A DNA stretch of 64,000 bases, taken from NCBI RefSeq assembly GCF_947495845.1, contig NZ_CANMAO010000003.1, forward strand, positions 186,001 through 250,000. Direction: 5' to 3'. Below the pieces are notes generated by a model. It did no database searches. It was not told the origin of the DNA and saw only the letters and a list, made by a program, of their open reading frames with translations. Position 1 is the first letter of the stretch. Each line of letters opens with the position of its first letter. Of the stretch, positions 37,460 through 48,192 are shown in pieces. Origin of the DNA: an uncultured Endozoicomonas sp. GTDB lineage: Bacteria > Pseudomonadota > Gammaproteobacteria > Pseudomonadales > Endozoicomonadaceae. The translations under genes were made by a program, and so were the position numbers.

Positions 37460-38029
37460 ATGTTTGAACGTCTCTTTTTACTGATAATTGCCTTTATCCT
37501 ACCTGGCTGTGCAGTTGATTTTGATGATTATGAGCCTATTCGGTTTGAAGTTTCAGGGACCTCCGTAACAATGAACGGTGTTATTACCAGTGACATAACT
37601 GGCAAACTTCAAACACTTCTCAATAAACATCCGGAAATCACAACCATTATCATGGAGACTGTAGACGGATCCGTAGACGATGAAGCCAACCTTGAAGCCG
37701 CAAGACTGGTTAGAGCAAAAGGCCTTAATACAATAATCTCTGGACATGGAGAAGTTGCATCCGGCGGTACTGATTTCTTTCTTGCTGGCGTTAATAGAAC
37801 TGTTGAGCGTGGAGCAAAAGTTGGCGTTCATTCATGGGCTGCTTTAGGAATCAACGATGCAAACAGCCTACCTAAAGATCACCCAGAGCACCAAAACTAC
37901 CTCAAGTATTATCAAGAGATGGGAATACCTGATGATTTTTATTGGTTCACTCTGGCATCTGCTTCAAGTTCTGATATGCACTGGATGTCACCCAAGGAAC
38001 AAAAGTTATATAAAATTTCCACGCCATAA
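37460..38029 (+). CDS. ClpP/crotonase-fold lipoprotein (COG3904-like)
   Basis: 189 residues with a short lipoprotein signal (lipobox ILPGCAV, Cys ~17). Conserved blocks of a periplasmic ClpP-like family: GVITSDITGKLQTLLNKHPE, METVDGSVDDEANLEAARLVR, SGHGEVASGGTDFFLAG and VHSWA. ASGGTDFF occupies the place of the ClpP nucleophile region, with a Ser before GG; the His in VGVHSW could be the partner. Activity is unproven. Monocistronic with its own ribosome site AAGGAG. Confidence 0.75.
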   Translation: MFERLFLLIIAFILPGCAVDFDDYEPIRFEVSGTSVTMNGVITSDITGKLQTLLNKHPEITTIIMETVDGSVDDEANLEAARLVRAKGLNTIISGHGEVASGGTDFFLAGVNRTVERGAKVGVHSWAALGINDANSLPKDHPEHQNYLKYYQEMGIPDDFYWFTLASASSSDMHWMSPKEQKLYKISTP

Positions 38030-38035
38030 CAATAC

Positions 38036-38069
38036 GCCCCCCATCAAGGAAAGTATCATGATGAGGGGC
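38036..38069 (+). terminator. Hairpin after the ClpP-like lipoprotein gene
   Basis: GCCCCCCATCA pairs with TGATGAGGGGC (one mismatch), starting 6 nt after the stop; a short T-containing tail follows. Confidence 0.55.
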
Positions 38070-38309
38070 TATCTTCACTTACCACCCCGTGCCGTATATA
38101 ATGCCGACGTATAAGCGTCAAATACGCCTGTTTTGTAAGCCTGAAATGATTATTTTTTTGGCCTGTCAAAACAGGTCCGGCGCGATCATTGCACTCACCT
38201 TGTGTGAGTTAGATCGATTCACTTTGGCTGTCCGGCCGCTTGTACTTCGCCTTAATTATCACTGAAAAGAATGAAGTGCTGCCTGTCTGGGGAGCGCTGC
38301 GAGATAACC

Positions 38310-39347
38310 ATGCGCGTAGAAGCTGATATCAAGCTGGGTTTCAAGGACGTCCTGTTCCGCCCAAAACGTTCCACCCTAAAAAGCCGTTCACAGGTCAGCC
38401 TGGAGCGTACTTTCCGTTTTGTACACACAGATACAGAGTGGACAGGTGTTCCCGTCATCGCCGCCAATATGGACACCGTTGGCACCTTCGAAATGGCATT
38501 GGCGCTGGCCGAGCACAAAATGCTCACTGCCGTTCACAAGCATTACACCATTGAAGAGTGGCAAGCGTTTCTCGAAAGTGCCCCAGCTGGCATTGAAGAA
38601 CACATCATGGTCAGCTCCGGAACGTCCGACAGCGACTTCCAGAAAATGAACGACATTCTGGCACTAAACGACAAACTTCGTTTTATCTGTATTGATGTCG
38701 CTAACGGCTACTCGGAACACTTCGTTCAGTACGTTTCCCGTGCACGTAAACAACACCCTGATAAAGTCATCGTTGCTGGTAACGTGGTAACTGGCGAAAT
38801 GGTCGAAGAACTGATTCTGAAAGGTGCCGACATTGTCAAAGTAGGCATCGGCCCGGGTTCTGTTTGCACCACTCGGGTAAAAACCGGTGTCGGCTACCCA
38901 CAATTATCCGCAGTGATTGAATCAGCAGATGCCGCCCACGGCGTTGGTGGCCAGGTGATTTCCGATGGCGGCTGCACCTGTGCTGGCGACGTCTCCAAAG
39001 CCTTCGGCGCCGGCGCTGACTTTGTTATGATCGGTGGCATGTTTGCCGGTCACGATGAATCCGGCGGCGAGTTGGTTGAAGAAGATGGCAAACAGTTCCG
39101 TCTGTTTTACGGCATGAGCTCTACAACCGCTATGGATCAACATGCCGGCGGTGTTGCGAACTATCGCGCATCTGAAGGTAAGACAGTCAAAGTACCTTAC
39201 CGTGGCCCGGTACTGGAAACCGTTCAGGATATTCTGGGTGGCGTACGTTCAACCTGTACTTATGTTGGCGCAGCTCAACTGAAAGAGCTGTCCAAGCGCA
39301 CCACCTTTATTCGTGTGCAGGAACAGGAAAACCGGGTATTTAACTAA
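38310..39347 (+). CDS. guaC: GMP reductase
   Basis: 345 residues from ATG 38310 (E. coli GuaC 347); the frame upstream is not conserved. TIM barrel of the IMPDH/GMPR family: [14 protein letters not shown] (~47), [22 protein letters not shown], catalytic loop [13 protein letters not shown] (Cys ~186), [22 protein letters not shown]. Converts GMP to IMP with NADPH. A CCTGTTTTG / CAAAACAGG pairing lies upstream (38127-38175), of unknown meaning. Confidence 0.96.
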   Translation: MRVEADIKLGFKDVLFRPKRSTLKSRSQVSLERTFRFVHTDTEWTGVPVIAANMDTVGTFEMALALAEHKMLTAVHKHYTIEEWQAFLESAPAGIEEHIMVSSGTSDSDFQKMNDILALNDKLRFICIDVANGYSEHFVQYVSRARKQHPDKVIVAGNVVTGEMVEELILKGADIVKVGIGPGSVCTTRVKTGVGYPQLSAVIESADAAHGVGGQVISDGGCTCAGDVSKAFGAGADFVMIGGMFAGHDESGGELVEEDGKQFRLFYGMSSTTAMDQHAGGVANYRASEGKTVKVPYRGPVLETVQDILGGVRSTCTYVGAAQLKELSKRTTFIRVQEQENRVFN

Positions 39348-39356
39348 TTCCCGGCA

Positions 39357-39390
39357 GACACAAAGCGGGCAGGTCTGCTTTGTGTCATTT
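39357..39390 (+). terminator. Rho-independent terminator of guaC
   Basis: Perfect 10-bp stem GACACAAAGC / GCTTTGTGTC followed by ATTTTCTTT, 10 nt after the stop. It may also serve the convergent pflA. Confidence 0.85.
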
Positions 39391-39393
39391 TCT

Positions 39394-40125
39394 TTAATAC
39401 CCCGCAGCAATCCCCCGTTTTTCAAACTCTAACTTAATCGCATCCATCTGAACATCTGACGGTGGACGAACATTCTGCAGGTCATAACTGTCGTTAAAAG
39501 CATCCCACTTATGTACACCTAAACTGTGATATGGCAGCAACTCAACCTTTTCTACGCAGCCCATCTTCTCCACCATCTCTGCCAGCATCGCCGCATAGAT
39601 TGGATCAACGGTGAAGCCCTCAACCGCCACATAGCGAATCCAGGTGGGCTTTTGGATTTCCTGCAAATACATAGCAAAATTTCTTGGATACTGGCCGGTA
39701 ACGTAAGTGAGTTTTTTGTGCATCTCCTCATCCATGTGCTTGATATCCAAAAGCACCAGATCAGTATAAGACAGTAGCCGCTCAACATCCGGCGTAATGC
39801 GTTTGGTAAAACCATTGGTATCGAGACAGGTGTGAATACCGTTCTCTTTTAACGCTTTAAACAGGTCAGCAACAAATTCCGCCTGAATCAGCGGTTCCCC
39901 ACCGGTGACCGTTACACCACCTGTTAGAAAGCTTTTCACTTTCAGAATTTTATCCAGGACCTCTTCATGACTAAGTACCTCACCACCATCACGAAGATCC
40001 CAGGTATCCCGGTTATGGCAATAACGGCAGCGCATATGGCAGCCCTGCATAAAAACCACATACCGGATACCTGGCCCGTCAACGGTTCCAAAAGAATCCA
40101 TGGAATGAACACGCCCGAGGGACAT
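39394..40125 (-). CDS. pflA: Pyruvate formate-lyase-activating enzyme
   Basis: 243 residues from ATG 40125, with GGGAG upstream (E. coli PflA 246). Radical SAM protein: DSFGTVDGPGIRYVVFMQGC (~10-29), then the 4Fe-4S motif CHMRCRYC. It makes the glycyl radical on PflB. Lies downstream of pflB, separated by an intrinsic terminator, so probably has its own promoter or partial read-through. Confidence 0.96.
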   Translation of the reverse strand: MSLGRVHSMDSFGTVDGPGIRYVVFMQGCHMRCRYCHNRDTWDLRDGGEVLSHEEVLDKILKVKSFLTGGVTVTGGEPLIQAEFVADLFKALKENGIHTCLDTNGFTKRITPDVERLLSYTDLVLLDIKHMDEEMHKKLTYVTGQYPRNFAMYLQEIQKPTWIRYVAVEGFTVDPIYAAMLAEMVEKMGCVEKVELLPYHSLGVHKWDAFNDSYDLQNVRPPSDVQMDAIKLEFEKRGIAAGY

Positions 40126-40162
40126 GGCAACTCTCCCAACTCTACACCTGCAAAACATGCAA

Positions 40163-40189
40163 AAAAAGGCCAGCAATGCCGGCCTTTTT
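40163..40189 (-). terminator. Rho-independent terminator between pflB and pflA
   Basis: On the minus strand, AAAAAGGCC / GGCCTTTTT (9 bp) with a 9-nt loop; the Ts of the stem continue as a run. Sited after pflB. Confidence 0.8.
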
Positions 40190-40223
40190 ATTGTTCTTAC
40201 ATTTTATCTGAAAGTGCTAAAAC

Positions 40224-42506
40224 TTACAGTGAACCTGTGAACGTACGGGTAATCACATCACGCTGCTGCTCTGGAGTCAGAGAGTTAAAGCGCACTGCGT
40301 AGCCGGATACGCGGATGGTCAAAGAAGGGTACTTCTCTGGGTTTTCCATGGCATCTTCCAGCATTTCGCGGTTCATTACGTTCACGTTCAGGTGCTGACC
40401 GCCTTCACGATGCGCTTCATGATGGAAGTAACCATCCATCAGGCCAACCAGGTTCTTACGACGACCTTCGTCGTCTTTACCCAGTGCTTTCGGTACGATG
40501 GAGAAGGTATAGGAGATACCGTCTTTCGCGTAGGCAAATGGCAGCTTCGCTACAGAACTCAGGGACGCAACCGCACCGCTGGTGTCACGACCGTGCATTG
40601 GGTTTGCACCCGGACCGAACGGCTGACCTGCACGACGACCGTCTGGTGTAGTACCGGTTTTCTTACCGTAAACCACGTTAGAGGTGATCGTCAGTACAGA
40701 CTGAGTCGGGATCGCATCACGGTACATGTTGTGAGACGCCACCTTCTTCATGAAGGTTTCGACCAGCTCACAGGCGATAGCGTCAACGCGCTCTTCATTG
40801 TTACCGAATTTAGGGAAGTCACCGTCGATTTCAAAGTCGATAGCAATACCGTCTTCATCACGAACCGGTTTCACTTTCGCGTATTTAATCGCAGACAGAG
40901 AGTCAGCAGCCACAGACAGACCCGCAATACCACAAGCCATGGTACGGATAACGTCACGATCGTGCAGCGCCATCTGAGAAGCTTCGTAGGAATACTTGTC
41001 GTGCATATAGTGGATGCAGTTCAGAGCAGTCACGTACTGAGTCGCCAACCAATCCATCAGCTTGTCGAAGCTGGCATAAACTTCGTCGTAATCCAGATAT
41101 TCTGAAGTGATTTTTTCAGCCTTAGGACCGATCTGCAGTTTCAGTTTCTCATCGACACCACCGTTGATAGCGTACAGCAGGGTTTTACCCAGGTTCGCAC
41201 GGGCGCCGAAGAACTGCATCTGCTTACCCACCACCATTGGGGATACACAGCAAGCAATAGCGTAATCATCGCTGTCCATATCAGGACGCATCAGATCGTC
41301 GTTTTCGTACTGAATTGAGCTGGTATCGATGGATACTTTTGCACAGTACTCTTTAAAGCCAACAGGCAAATGCTCAGACCACAGAACAGTAATGTTTGGC
41401 TCTGGGGATGGACCCATGGTGTACATTGTGTTCAGGAAACGGAACGCGTTTTTGGTCACCAGTGTACGTCCATCCAGGCTCATACCACCGATGGACTCTG
41501 TCGCCCAGATTGGGTCGCCGGAGAACAGCTGATCGTATTCTGGAGTACGCAGGAAGCGAACCATACGTAGCTTCATGACGAAATGGTCGATCATTTCCTG
41601 AGCGTCGATTTCGGTAATTTTGCCAGCTTCCAGATCGCGCTGGAAGTAGATATCCAGGAAGGTCGCGGTACGACCCAGAGACATAGCGGCACCGTTCTGG
41701 GATTTAACCGCAGCCAGATAGCCGAAATAAGTCCACTGAACCGCTTCACGGGCAGACGTCGCTGGACCACTAATATCGCAACCGTATTTGGCAGCCATTT
41801 CTTTGATCTGACCCAGAGCACGGATCTGCTCCATGATCTCTTCGCGCAGCTGAATAGTGCGATCCAGGTTTTCACCGGACTCCATCACTTTGTCCAGAGA
41901 CTTGTGCTGAACTTTCTTGTCTGCCACCAGACGATCAATACCGTACAGGGCGATACGACGATAATCACCAATAATACGACCACGACCGTATGCATCAGGC
42001 AGACCAGTGATTACACCGGATTTACGGCAGTTACGGATGTCTGCGGTGTAAACGTCGAAAACACCGGCATTGTGGGTTTTGCGATAGTCCGTGAAGATTT
42101 TGTTAACCGTGTCATCCAGCTTACGGCCGTAAACTTCACAGGAAGTTTCAACCATGCGGATACCACCATTAGCAATAATGGCACGCTTCAGTGGCTTTTC
42201 AGTCTGAAGACCAACGATGGTTTCCAGATCTTTGTTGATGTAACCAGCGTCGTGAGAAGTAATGGTTGATGGCAGATCAGTGTCAAAATCGACAGGCGCG
42301 TGAGTGCGGTTCTCTTCCTTGATGCCTTCCATAACATCTGCCCAGAGTTTATCTGTGGCATCTGTGGAACCAGCCAAAAAAGAGGAATCACCCTCATAGG
42401 GCGTGTAGTTCTTCTGGATAAAATCGCGAACATTGATACTGGTTTCCCAGTCACCGGAGGTAAAACCAGCCCATGCCTGAGGCATTTCGTTGGTTGCTAC
42501 AGTCAT
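40224..42506 (-). CDS. pflB: Pyruvate formate-lyase
   Basis: 760 residues from ATG 42506, preceded by AAGGAG; exactly the length of E. coli PflB. Converts pyruvate and CoA to acetyl-CoA and formate by a glycyl radical mechanism. Active cysteines in [10 protein letters not shown] (~418-419), radical glycine in RVSGYAVRF (Gly ~735). The frame upstream of 42506 is non-conserved and includes the Fnr site. No focA formate channel is next to it. Confidence 0.98.
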   Translation of the reverse strand: MTVATNEMPQAWAGFTSGDWETSINVRDFIQKNYTPYEGDSSFLAGSTDATDKLWADVMEGIKEENRTHAPVDFDTDLPSTITSHDAGYINKDLETIVGLQTEKPLKRAIIANGGIRMVETSCEVYGRKLDDTVNKIFTDYRKTHNAGVFDVYTADIRNCRKSGVITGLPDAYGRGRIIGDYRRIALYGIDRLVADKKVQHKSLDKVMESGENLDRTIQLREEIMEQIRALGQIKEMAAKYGCDISGPATSAREAVQWTYFGYLAAVKSQNGAAMSLGRTATFLDIYFQRDLEAGKITEIDAQEMIDHFVMKLRMVRFLRTPEYDQLFSGDPIWATESIGGMSLDGRTLVTKNAFRFLNTMYTMGPSPEPNITVLWSEHLPVGFKEYCAKVSIDTSSIQYENDDLMRPDMDSDDYAIACCVSPMVVGKQMQFFGARANLGKTLLYAINGGVDEKLKLQIGPKAEKITSEYLDYDEVYASFDKLMDWLATQYVTALNCIHYMHDKYSYEASQMALHDRDVIRTMACGIAGLSVAADSLSAIKYAKVKPVRDEDGIAIDFEIDGDFPKFGNNEERVDAIACELVETFMKKVASHNMYRDAIPTQSVLTITSNVVYGKKTGTTPDGRRAGQPFGPGANPMHGRDTSGAVASLSSVAKLPFAYAKDGISYTFSIVPKALGKDDEGRRKNLVGLMDGYFHHEAHREGGQHLNVNVMNREMLEDAMENPEKYPSLTIRVSGYAVRFNSLTPEQQRDVITRTFTGSL

Positions 42507-42584
42507 ACTAAGAGCTCCTTCAAGTTGGAGAATTCTTTGGAAATGCTGTTTCGGGCCAGCCATCTTGGTAGCTGTAACACCAAC

Positions 42585-42598
42585 TTGATCTATATCAA
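42585..42598 (-). promoter_or_regulatory. Fnr/Anr binding site upstream of pflB
   Basis: TTGATCTATATCAA matches the Fnr consensus TTGAT-N4-ATCAA perfectly, about 80 bp before the pflB start codon. Known Fnr action predicts anaerobic induction. Confidence 0.85.
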
Positions 42599-42662
42599 TG
42601 TACGAAAATCGTCGTCGGCGTATTGTTAACAAACGTTCAGGGAGGTGAAGAAACCCTGACAA

Positions 42663-43122
42663 TCATTATCCTGTGATAATGAGCTTGGCTAACCCGTAAA
42701 AGTATGTGAAGACGGCACCAAATTACTCGATATATGGCATTGCCACTATCAGTGCTAATACTTATTAATAATAAAAAAACATATTCCAAAGTATTTAAAA
42801 ATATAAACAAACTCTAACATCAATAAACGCACCTGTTAGTCTATTAACCATCTTTGAAATTGGCAAAGTTTAGTTATTACTATCAACTCAACATTCAAAA
42901 AAAGTATGAAATAAATCATCTCTGATTATTCATGAATGCTATTCTTTATTTCTGTTAATTCCCTCTTCATTTCGTTTCCATGAGAATTAACGACTACTTT
43001 TAGATATTGCTGTATTTTTTTAGGTAGTGTTACCTATTCATAGCCAATACGGGTTTGACTAACATCCTTAAAGCAAATAATGACATCAATAGTATTGCCG
43101 GGAAAGGATCGAACAGGAGGTA
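42663..43122. other. AT-rich intergenic region between pflB and a small gene
   Basis: About 460 bp, strongly AT-rich (runs of A, T and TTATTAATAATAAAA). It separates divergent genes and presumably holds both promoters. No gene, repeat or RNA is clear. Confidence 0.5.
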
Positions 43123-43125
43123 GTG

Positions 43126-43590
43126 ATGAGCAAATATATTTATACTACAATTTACGAACAATTTACGGGTCTTAAGCCACCAGAGCCTAAAGATCAAAAG
43201 CCTCGCCGTAGAAGAGGTTATGGTCACCCGTATCGAATGCGGCTGAATATGCAAGACGCTTCTGTTCAGGACAGTGAATTACTGTCTTCTGGCAATGAAG
43301 ATCCTGATATGCCAAGAGATGCTTTTGAGCAACCTCCGGTTTCTATATTTCAGCCAACGGTTAAGCCGCAATCTGTACGCCGCTTCTCTTCCGGCAATCA
43401 GGGCTATCGCTCCCCAAGCAGCAGTGGAAATGTACTTTCCAGCAGGAACGCTTTTCCTGAAGAACCGGTGATTGGGAATAGCAACAGTGAGCCTAAGGTC
43501 ACTTATAAGAAACGACGTCAATACGGCTCATCCAGTTTCAGTTTTGGAGCAATGGGCAGACGTAATGGAAATGACAACACCGATTATTGA
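43126..43590 (+). CDS. Disordered basic protein of unknown function
   Basis: 154 residues; ATG at 43126 with a strong AGGAGG 5 nt upstream, which supports real translation. Begins MSKYIYTTIYEQFTG, followed by a basic patch PRRRRGYGHPYRMRL (~26-41). The rest is low complexity, rich in S, P, N and G, with a final KKRRQYGSSSFSFG. No signal peptide or membrane helix. No family recognised; nucleic-acid binding is a guess from charge. Followed by a good terminator. Confidence 0.65.
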   Translation: MSKYIYTTIYEQFTGLKPPEPKDQKPRRRRGYGHPYRMRLNMQDASVQDSELLSSGNEDPDMPRDAFEQPPVSIFQPTVKPQSVRRFSSGNQGYRSPSSSGNVLSSRNAFPEEPVIGNSNSEPKVTYKKRRQYGSSSFSFGAMGRRNGNDNTDY

Positions 43591-43681
43591 TGTGATGGTT
43601 GCAGTTAGTTAACTGTTGCTTAACTTTCAACTTTTTAATTCTGCTTTACCTGTTCAATGTCATTCCCGTAGATACTGATTT

Positions 43682-43716
43682 ACGCCAGAACTCGAAAGCG
43701 GGGTCTGGCGTTTTTT
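43682..43716 (+). terminator. Rho-independent terminator
   Basis: ACGCCAGA / TCTGGCGT stem followed by six Ts. It ends the transcript of the basic protein gene. Confidence 0.85.
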
Positions 43717-43732
43717 ATAGTTCTTTCTCTAT

Positions 43733-44209
43733 TTATTCCAATGCTTTTTGTTCCAGCGCTCTTTGCTTAAGATAGCTGTCATAGTCTGGAATCTGTCGGT
43801 TATGGGTTTGAGCTAGCAACTCGGAAGAGAAAATATAATCCGCAGAGCTTTGATTACAGGCGACGGGAATATTCCACACCGCAGCAATTCTTAACAACGC
43901 CTTTACATCCGGATCATGAGGCATTGGCTCAAATGGGTCCCAGAAAAAGACCAGCAAATCCAATTTACACTCGGAAATCAGCGCACCTATTTGCTGATCA
44001 CCACCTAATGGACCACTGATGAATTTCTTCACAGGCATAGAGAGATGTTTCTCCATTAACGTACCCGTAGTTCCAGTCGCGTAAAGCTCGTGACCTGTCA
44101 ACTGCTCTTTATGGCGCAAACCCCAGCTTACTAACTCATCTTTCTTATTATCGTGAGCAACCAGGGCAATATTCTTTTGGGCTGGAACACTGTGTTCTTT
44201 ATAAATCAT
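43733..44209 (-). CDS. mgsA: Methylglyoxal synthase
   Basis: 158 residues from ATG 44209 (E. coli MgsA 152). [17 protein letters not shown] (~13), [11 protein letters not shown] (~39), [16 protein letters not shown] (~64) and the catalytic/substrate block [20 protein letters not shown] (~86). Converts dihydroxyacetone phosphate to methylglyoxal when phosphate is limiting. Its 5' end lies ~55 bp after the oadB terminator. Confidence 0.95.
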   Translation of the reverse strand: MIYKEHSVPAQKNIALVAHDNKKDELVSWGLRHKEQLTGHELYATGTTGTLMEKHLSMPVKKFISGPLGGDQQIGALISECKLDLLVFFWDPFEPMPHDPDVKALLRIAAVWNIPVACNQSSADYIFSSELLAQTHNRQIPDYDSYLKQRALEQKALE

Positions 44210-44263
44210 AAAGCACAACTCTGTTTGTTTTGAAAATTGATTATTGGCTATATTCTCACCGAA

Positions 44264-44302
44264 CAAAAAAAAATGCGACGCCTTAAAGGTAAGACATCGC
44301 AT
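44264..44302 (-). terminator. Rho-independent terminator of oadGAB
   Basis: On the minus strand ATGCGATG...CGTCGCAT (8 bp with one G-U) followed by nine Ts, about 20 nt after the oadB stop. Confidence 0.85.
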
Positions 44303-44322
44303 TATTATGATTCTAATCACTA

Positions 44323-45621
44323 TCAGGAAAGGTACTTAATCATTACCCCGGCAGCAACTGCAGAGCCGATAACACCGGCAACATTCGGCCCCATGGCATG
44401 CATTAACAAAAAATTCTGAGGGTTCGCCTCAAGCCCAAGCTTATTGGAAACCCTTGCTGCCATCGGGACCGCAGATACACCCGCTGAGCCAATCAGCGGA
44501 TTCACTTTTGTAGACGTCACCCGGTTCATTAGCTTTGCCATCAAAACACCACTGGCAGTACCAATACAAAAGGCCACAATACCCAAAGACAGAATCCCAA
44601 GGGTTTCCATCGCCAGAAATTTATCTGCGCTCAGCTTTGAGCCCACAGAAAGCCCTAGAAAAATAGTAGTGATGTTGATCAAAGCATTTTGTGCGGTATC
44701 CGACAAACGCTCAACCACACCACATTCTTTCATCAAGTTACCAAAACAAAACATCCCCAACAACGGAGCAGCATCTGGCAACAAAAGAGCCACCAGCACC
44801 AGCAGCAGAACAGGAAAAACAATTTTTTCTGTCTTGCTGACGTGGCGAAGCTGAGTCATCACAATCTTACGTTCTTCAGCTGTCGTTAGTGCTCGCATAA
44901 TGGGCGGCTGAATCAACGGCACCAGTGCCATATAGGAATACGCAGCCACCGCAATAGCCCCCAAAAGATGGGGAGCTAACACGCTGGATACATAAATCGC
45001 TGTTGGGCCATCCGCACCACCGATAATGCCGATTGCTGCCGCATCCGCCAAAGAGAAATTCATTAGCCCTGTCGAGCTCAGCACAATAGCACCAAAGACC
45101 GTGGCAAAAATGCCAAATTGTGCGGCTGCACCAAGAAACAGGGTTTTTGGGTTCGCCAGCAAAGGACCAAAATCAGTCATTGCCCCAACACCCATGAAAA
45201 TCACTAGCGGCGCAACACCGCTACCAATAGCGACACTGTAAAACTGATATAAGACGCCGTTCGAATAACCTGCATCGGCCACAATGTGACCTATAGCGGC
45301 TCTTGTGGCGGAGTTAGCCTCGGTGTACAGGGTGTACAATTGATCCGGAGTTGCAGAAACATTGCCAAGCGCCTCAGAAATGGCCTGCAATACTACTGGA
45401 TTTGCCACATGCAACGCCTGCTCAATGGCTGAAAATGCCAGACCCGCCTGAGGAATATTGGCCATAATCCCGCCAAACCCAATCGGCACTAACAACAAAG
45501 GCTCAAATTGTTTACGGATGGCCAGATAGAGTAATCCGAAGCCCACCAGTATCATTGCCAGCTCACCAGCGCTCAGATTGTAAATCCCTGAGCCTTCCCA
45601 GAGCGTTAACAGCTTTTCCAT
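44323..45621 (-). CDS. oadB: Oxaloacetate decarboxylase beta subunit (Na+ pump)
   Basis: 432 residues, highly hydrophobic, about nine membrane helices. Conserved Na+-channel motifs include [13 protein letters not shown] (~203) and [13 protein letters not shown] (~374). It decarboxylates carboxybiotin and expels Na+. Last gene of oadG-oadA-oadB; a family C repeat fills the gap after oadA. Confidence 0.96.
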   Translation of the reverse strand: MEKLLTLWEGSGIYNLSAGELAMILVGFGLLYLAIRKQFEPLLLVPIGFGGIMANIPQAGLAFSAIEQALHVANPVVLQAISEALGNVSATPDQLYTLYTEANSATRAAIGHIVADAGYSNGVLYQFYSVAIGSGVAPLVIFMGVGAMTDFGPLLANPKTLFLGAAAQFGIFATVFGAIVLSSTGLMNFSLADAAAIGIIGGADGPTAIYVSSVLAPHLLGAIAVAAYSYMALVPLIQPPIMRALTTAEERKIVMTQLRHVSKTEKIVFPVLLLVLVALLLPDAAPLLGMFCFGNLMKECGVVERLSDTAQNALINITTIFLGLSVGSKLSADKFLAMETLGILSLGIVAFCIGTASGVLMAKLMNRVTSTKVNPLIGSAGVSAVPMAARVSNKLGLEANPQNFLLMHAMGPNVAGVIGSAVAAGVMIKYLS

Positions 45622-45642
45622 GATAACTTCCTACTCCTTAAG

Positions 45643-45806
45643 TTATACCAATGTCGTTTTTAAATTGTGGAGTGAGCAAGTTATTTTGGGCGACTGGACA
45701 AGGCGAAGCGACGAGTCATAGCAGTAGCTATGGCGAGGAACTTCAACGCCGATCCAGTCGGTCAAAATGGCTGCGCAGCCCATAATTTAAAAACAGAATT
45801 GGTATT
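45643..45806. repeat. Palindromic intergenic repeat, family C copy 2 (between oadA and oadB)
   Basis: TTATACCAATGTCGTTTTTAAA to TTTAAAAACAGAATTGGTAT, with core GGCGAAGCGACGAGTCATAGCAGTAGCTATGGCGAGGAAC. Reverse complement of 22179-22358. It ends 2 nt before the oadA stop codon and starts 22 nt before the oadB start. Confidence 0.92.
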
Positions 45807-45807
45807 A

Positions 45808-47595
45808 TCAAGCCAGTGCCAGCAGCTGATCACCCACTGCCACACTGTCGCCTTCTCTGACACTGACAGACGTCACCTGACCAGCTCTCGGTGCACGTAC
45901 TTCCGTTTCCATCTTCATGGCTTCAAGAATCAACACAACGTCGCCCTCCTGAACCTGTTGCCCTGGCGTGACATGGACTTTCCAGATATTTCCAGCCAAC
46001 GGTGCCGACATGGGTTCGCCTGAAACTGCAGCCGGAACAGCAGCTTGCTGGATTGCCAATGATGCAGGGATAACCTGACTAACATCGCCACCTTCGGCCA
46101 CTTCCACGGTATAAGGATTACCGTTCACTCTTACGGTATAAACGGCACTGTCTGTTTGATTGACAGAAGCGGGGGCTGCTGGCTTAACCTCAGGCTCAGT
46201 TCCTGGAATTGGTTCAAAGGCATCCGGATTACCACGATTCTGCAGAAATTTGAGACCAACCTGGGGGAACAAGGCATAGGTCAGAACATCGTCCACTGCC
46301 TGATCTGCCAGCTTGATACCTTTTTCCTGTGCTAACCCTTCAAGCTCCGTGGTTAACTTATTGAATTCAGCTTCCAACATATCTGCTGGACGACAGGTGA
46401 TCGCTTCTTTACCGTCCAATACTCGAGTTTGCAACTCGGTATTAAAAGGTGCTGGTGCAGCACCGTATTCGCCTTTAAGAATTCCCTGAGTCTCTTTAGA
46501 AATGGATTTGTAACGCTCACCGGTCAGCACATTCAGTACGGCCTGTGTACCCACAATTTGAGACGTTGGGGTAACAAGAGGAATAAAACCAAGGTCTTCA
46601 CGAACCCGTGGAATTTCCTGAAGCACTTCATCAAACTTATCGCTGGCGCCCTGCTCTTTCAGCTGACTTTCCATATTGGTCAACATACCACCAGGCACTT
46701 GAGCCGTCAGGATACGAGCATCAACACCGCGCAACTGACCTTCAAACTTAGCGTATTTCTTACGCACAGCACGGAAGTAAGTTGCCACTTCTTCCAGCTT
46801 ATTGAGATCCAGGCCACTATCCCGCTCTGTTCCCTGCAGCGCTGCAACAATCGCTTCTGTTGGAGAATGTCCGTAAGTCATGGACATTGAGGAAATAGCG
46901 GTATCCACCCGATCAATACCGGCCTCAATGGCTTTCAATAACGACATAGAAGAAAGACCGGATGTCGCATGACAATGCAATTGCACTTCCAAGTCCGTCT
47001 CACGCTTCAATCGTGACACTAACTCATAAACATCCGTCGGCGTAATAATGCCGGACATATCCTTAATACACAGTGAGTCCGCACCCAGATCTTCAATTTC
47101 TTTAGCAAGCGATACCCAGTTGTCCATGTTATGCACCGGACTGGTGGTATAGGAAATAGTCCCTTGCGCATGGGCTCCCTGTCGCTTGACTGCACTCATG
47201 GCATGCTTGAGGTTGCGGGGGTCGTTCATAGCATCAAAGACACGGAACACATCCATGCCATTAAAAACAGCACGCTCTACAAACTTATCAACGACATCGT
47301 CCGCATAATGACGGTAACCCAACAAATTCTGCCCACGAAGCAACATTTGCTGCCGGGTTTTCGGCATGGCTTTTTTCAGTTCACGCAGCCTTTCCCAAGG
47401 GTCTTCACCGAGATAACGGATACAGGCGTCAAAAGTTGCGCCACCCCAGGTTTCCAGGGACCAGTAACCAATGTCGTCCAATTGCTCCGCAATGGGCAAC
47501 ATGTCTTCTATACGCAGACGGGTAGCAAACAGTGATTGATGGGCATCCCTCAACACCACATCGGTAATACCAAGCGGTTTGTGAACTTCAGACAT
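45808..47595 (-). CDS. oadA: Oxaloacetate decarboxylase alpha subunit
   Basis: 595 residues. N-terminal carboxyltransferase TIM barrel ([16 protein letters not shown] ~12; [12 protein letters not shown] ~184; HCHATSG ~207 for metal binding), a PYC/OAD association domain, a Pro/Ala-rich linker (~465-500) and the C-terminal biotinyl domain with [16 protein letters not shown] (Lys ~561). Transfers CO2 from oxaloacetate to biotin. Confidence 0.97.
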   Translation of the reverse strand: MSEVHKPLGITDVVLRDAHQSLFATRLRIEDMLPIAEQLDDIGYWSLETWGGATFDACIRYLGEDPWERLRELKKAMPKTRQQMLLRGQNLLGYRHYADDVVDKFVERAVFNGMDVFRVFDAMNDPRNLKHAMSAVKRQGAHAQGTISYTTSPVHNMDNWVSLAKEIEDLGADSLCIKDMSGIITPTDVYELVSRLKRETDLEVQLHCHATSGLSSMSLLKAIEAGIDRVDTAISSMSMTYGHSPTEAIVAALQGTERDSGLDLNKLEEVATYFRAVRKKYAKFEGQLRGVDARILTAQVPGGMLTNMESQLKEQGASDKFDEVLQEIPRVREDLGFIPLVTPTSQIVGTQAVLNVLTGERYKSISKETQGILKGEYGAAPAPFNTELQTRVLDGKEAITCRPADMLEAEFNKLTTELEGLAQEKGIKLADQAVDDVLTYALFPQVGLKFLQNRGNPDAFEPIPGTEPEVKPAAPASVNQTDSAVYTVRVNGNPYTVEVAEGGDVSQVIPASLAIQQAAVPAAVSGEPMSAPLAGNIWKVHVTPGQQVQEGDVVLILEAMKMETEVRAPRAGQVTSVSVREGDSVAVGDQLLALA

Positions 47596-47621
47596 AACCC
47601 TTTATCCCCCGGTTAATGGCT

Positions 47622-47897
47622 TTAATCTTTATCTTTTTTTGTTCTGTGCAGCTTAATAGCAGCGCTAATAGCGGCTACCACTTCGGTCTGATTACTGTTG
47701 GCGACTGGCGCTCCGCCTGCTGAACTATGACGTACAGCGGAGGCTCCTGAAGTAGCAGGTTCATGAAAAAAGCGAGTGATGATTTTCGACATCAAACTGG
47801 TGACCAACACCAGCAGAGTGAGAAACAGGAAAACAAAGCCCATCCCGAACAGCATCAGGCTGGAGCCCTCAGAGATAAGTTCCGACGACGTCATCAT
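47622..47897 (-). CDS. oadG: Oxaloacetate decarboxylase gamma subunit
   Basis: 91 residues from ATG 47897 (or the next codon ATG 47894), with AAGGA upstream. One membrane helix (~14-35, MLFGMGFVFLFLTLLVLVTS) then a hydrophilic tail ending HRTKKDKD. OadG anchors OadA to OadB and carries Zn2+; usual length ~80. First gene of the operon. Confidence 0.92.
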   Translation of the reverse strand: MMTSSELISEGSSLMLFGMGFVFLFLTLLVLVTSLMSKIITRFFHEPATSGASAVRHSSAGGAPVANSNQTEVVAAISAAIKLHRTKKDKD

Positions 47898-48192
47898 GTT
47901 GTCCTTGTCGTATGCATATTTATAGTTATTTGTTCGTTCGCAATCATTAAGTATTACGAAGAAAACCGGCTCGTGCCGCTTGTGTATTGTACTGATCACG
48001 GTGAATTTGACAATCAGCTATACAGACGATGTGCGGAATACATAACAAAAATGGCCTATTCGATAATAAATGCATCGACCTTGGTCAATAAAAAAGCGAA
48101 TACGCCCAAACAGAAGTAAATAAACAACCAGCTTGAAAAATCTATCCTATGATCACAGATAACTTTAATCTGTTAACTAAACATGAAACCTC

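Noticed and set aside
38127-38175. Hairpin upstream of guaC as a purine riboswitch
   Set aside because: A simple 9-bp stem with a 31-nt loop; none of the conserved purine aptamer junction bases are present.
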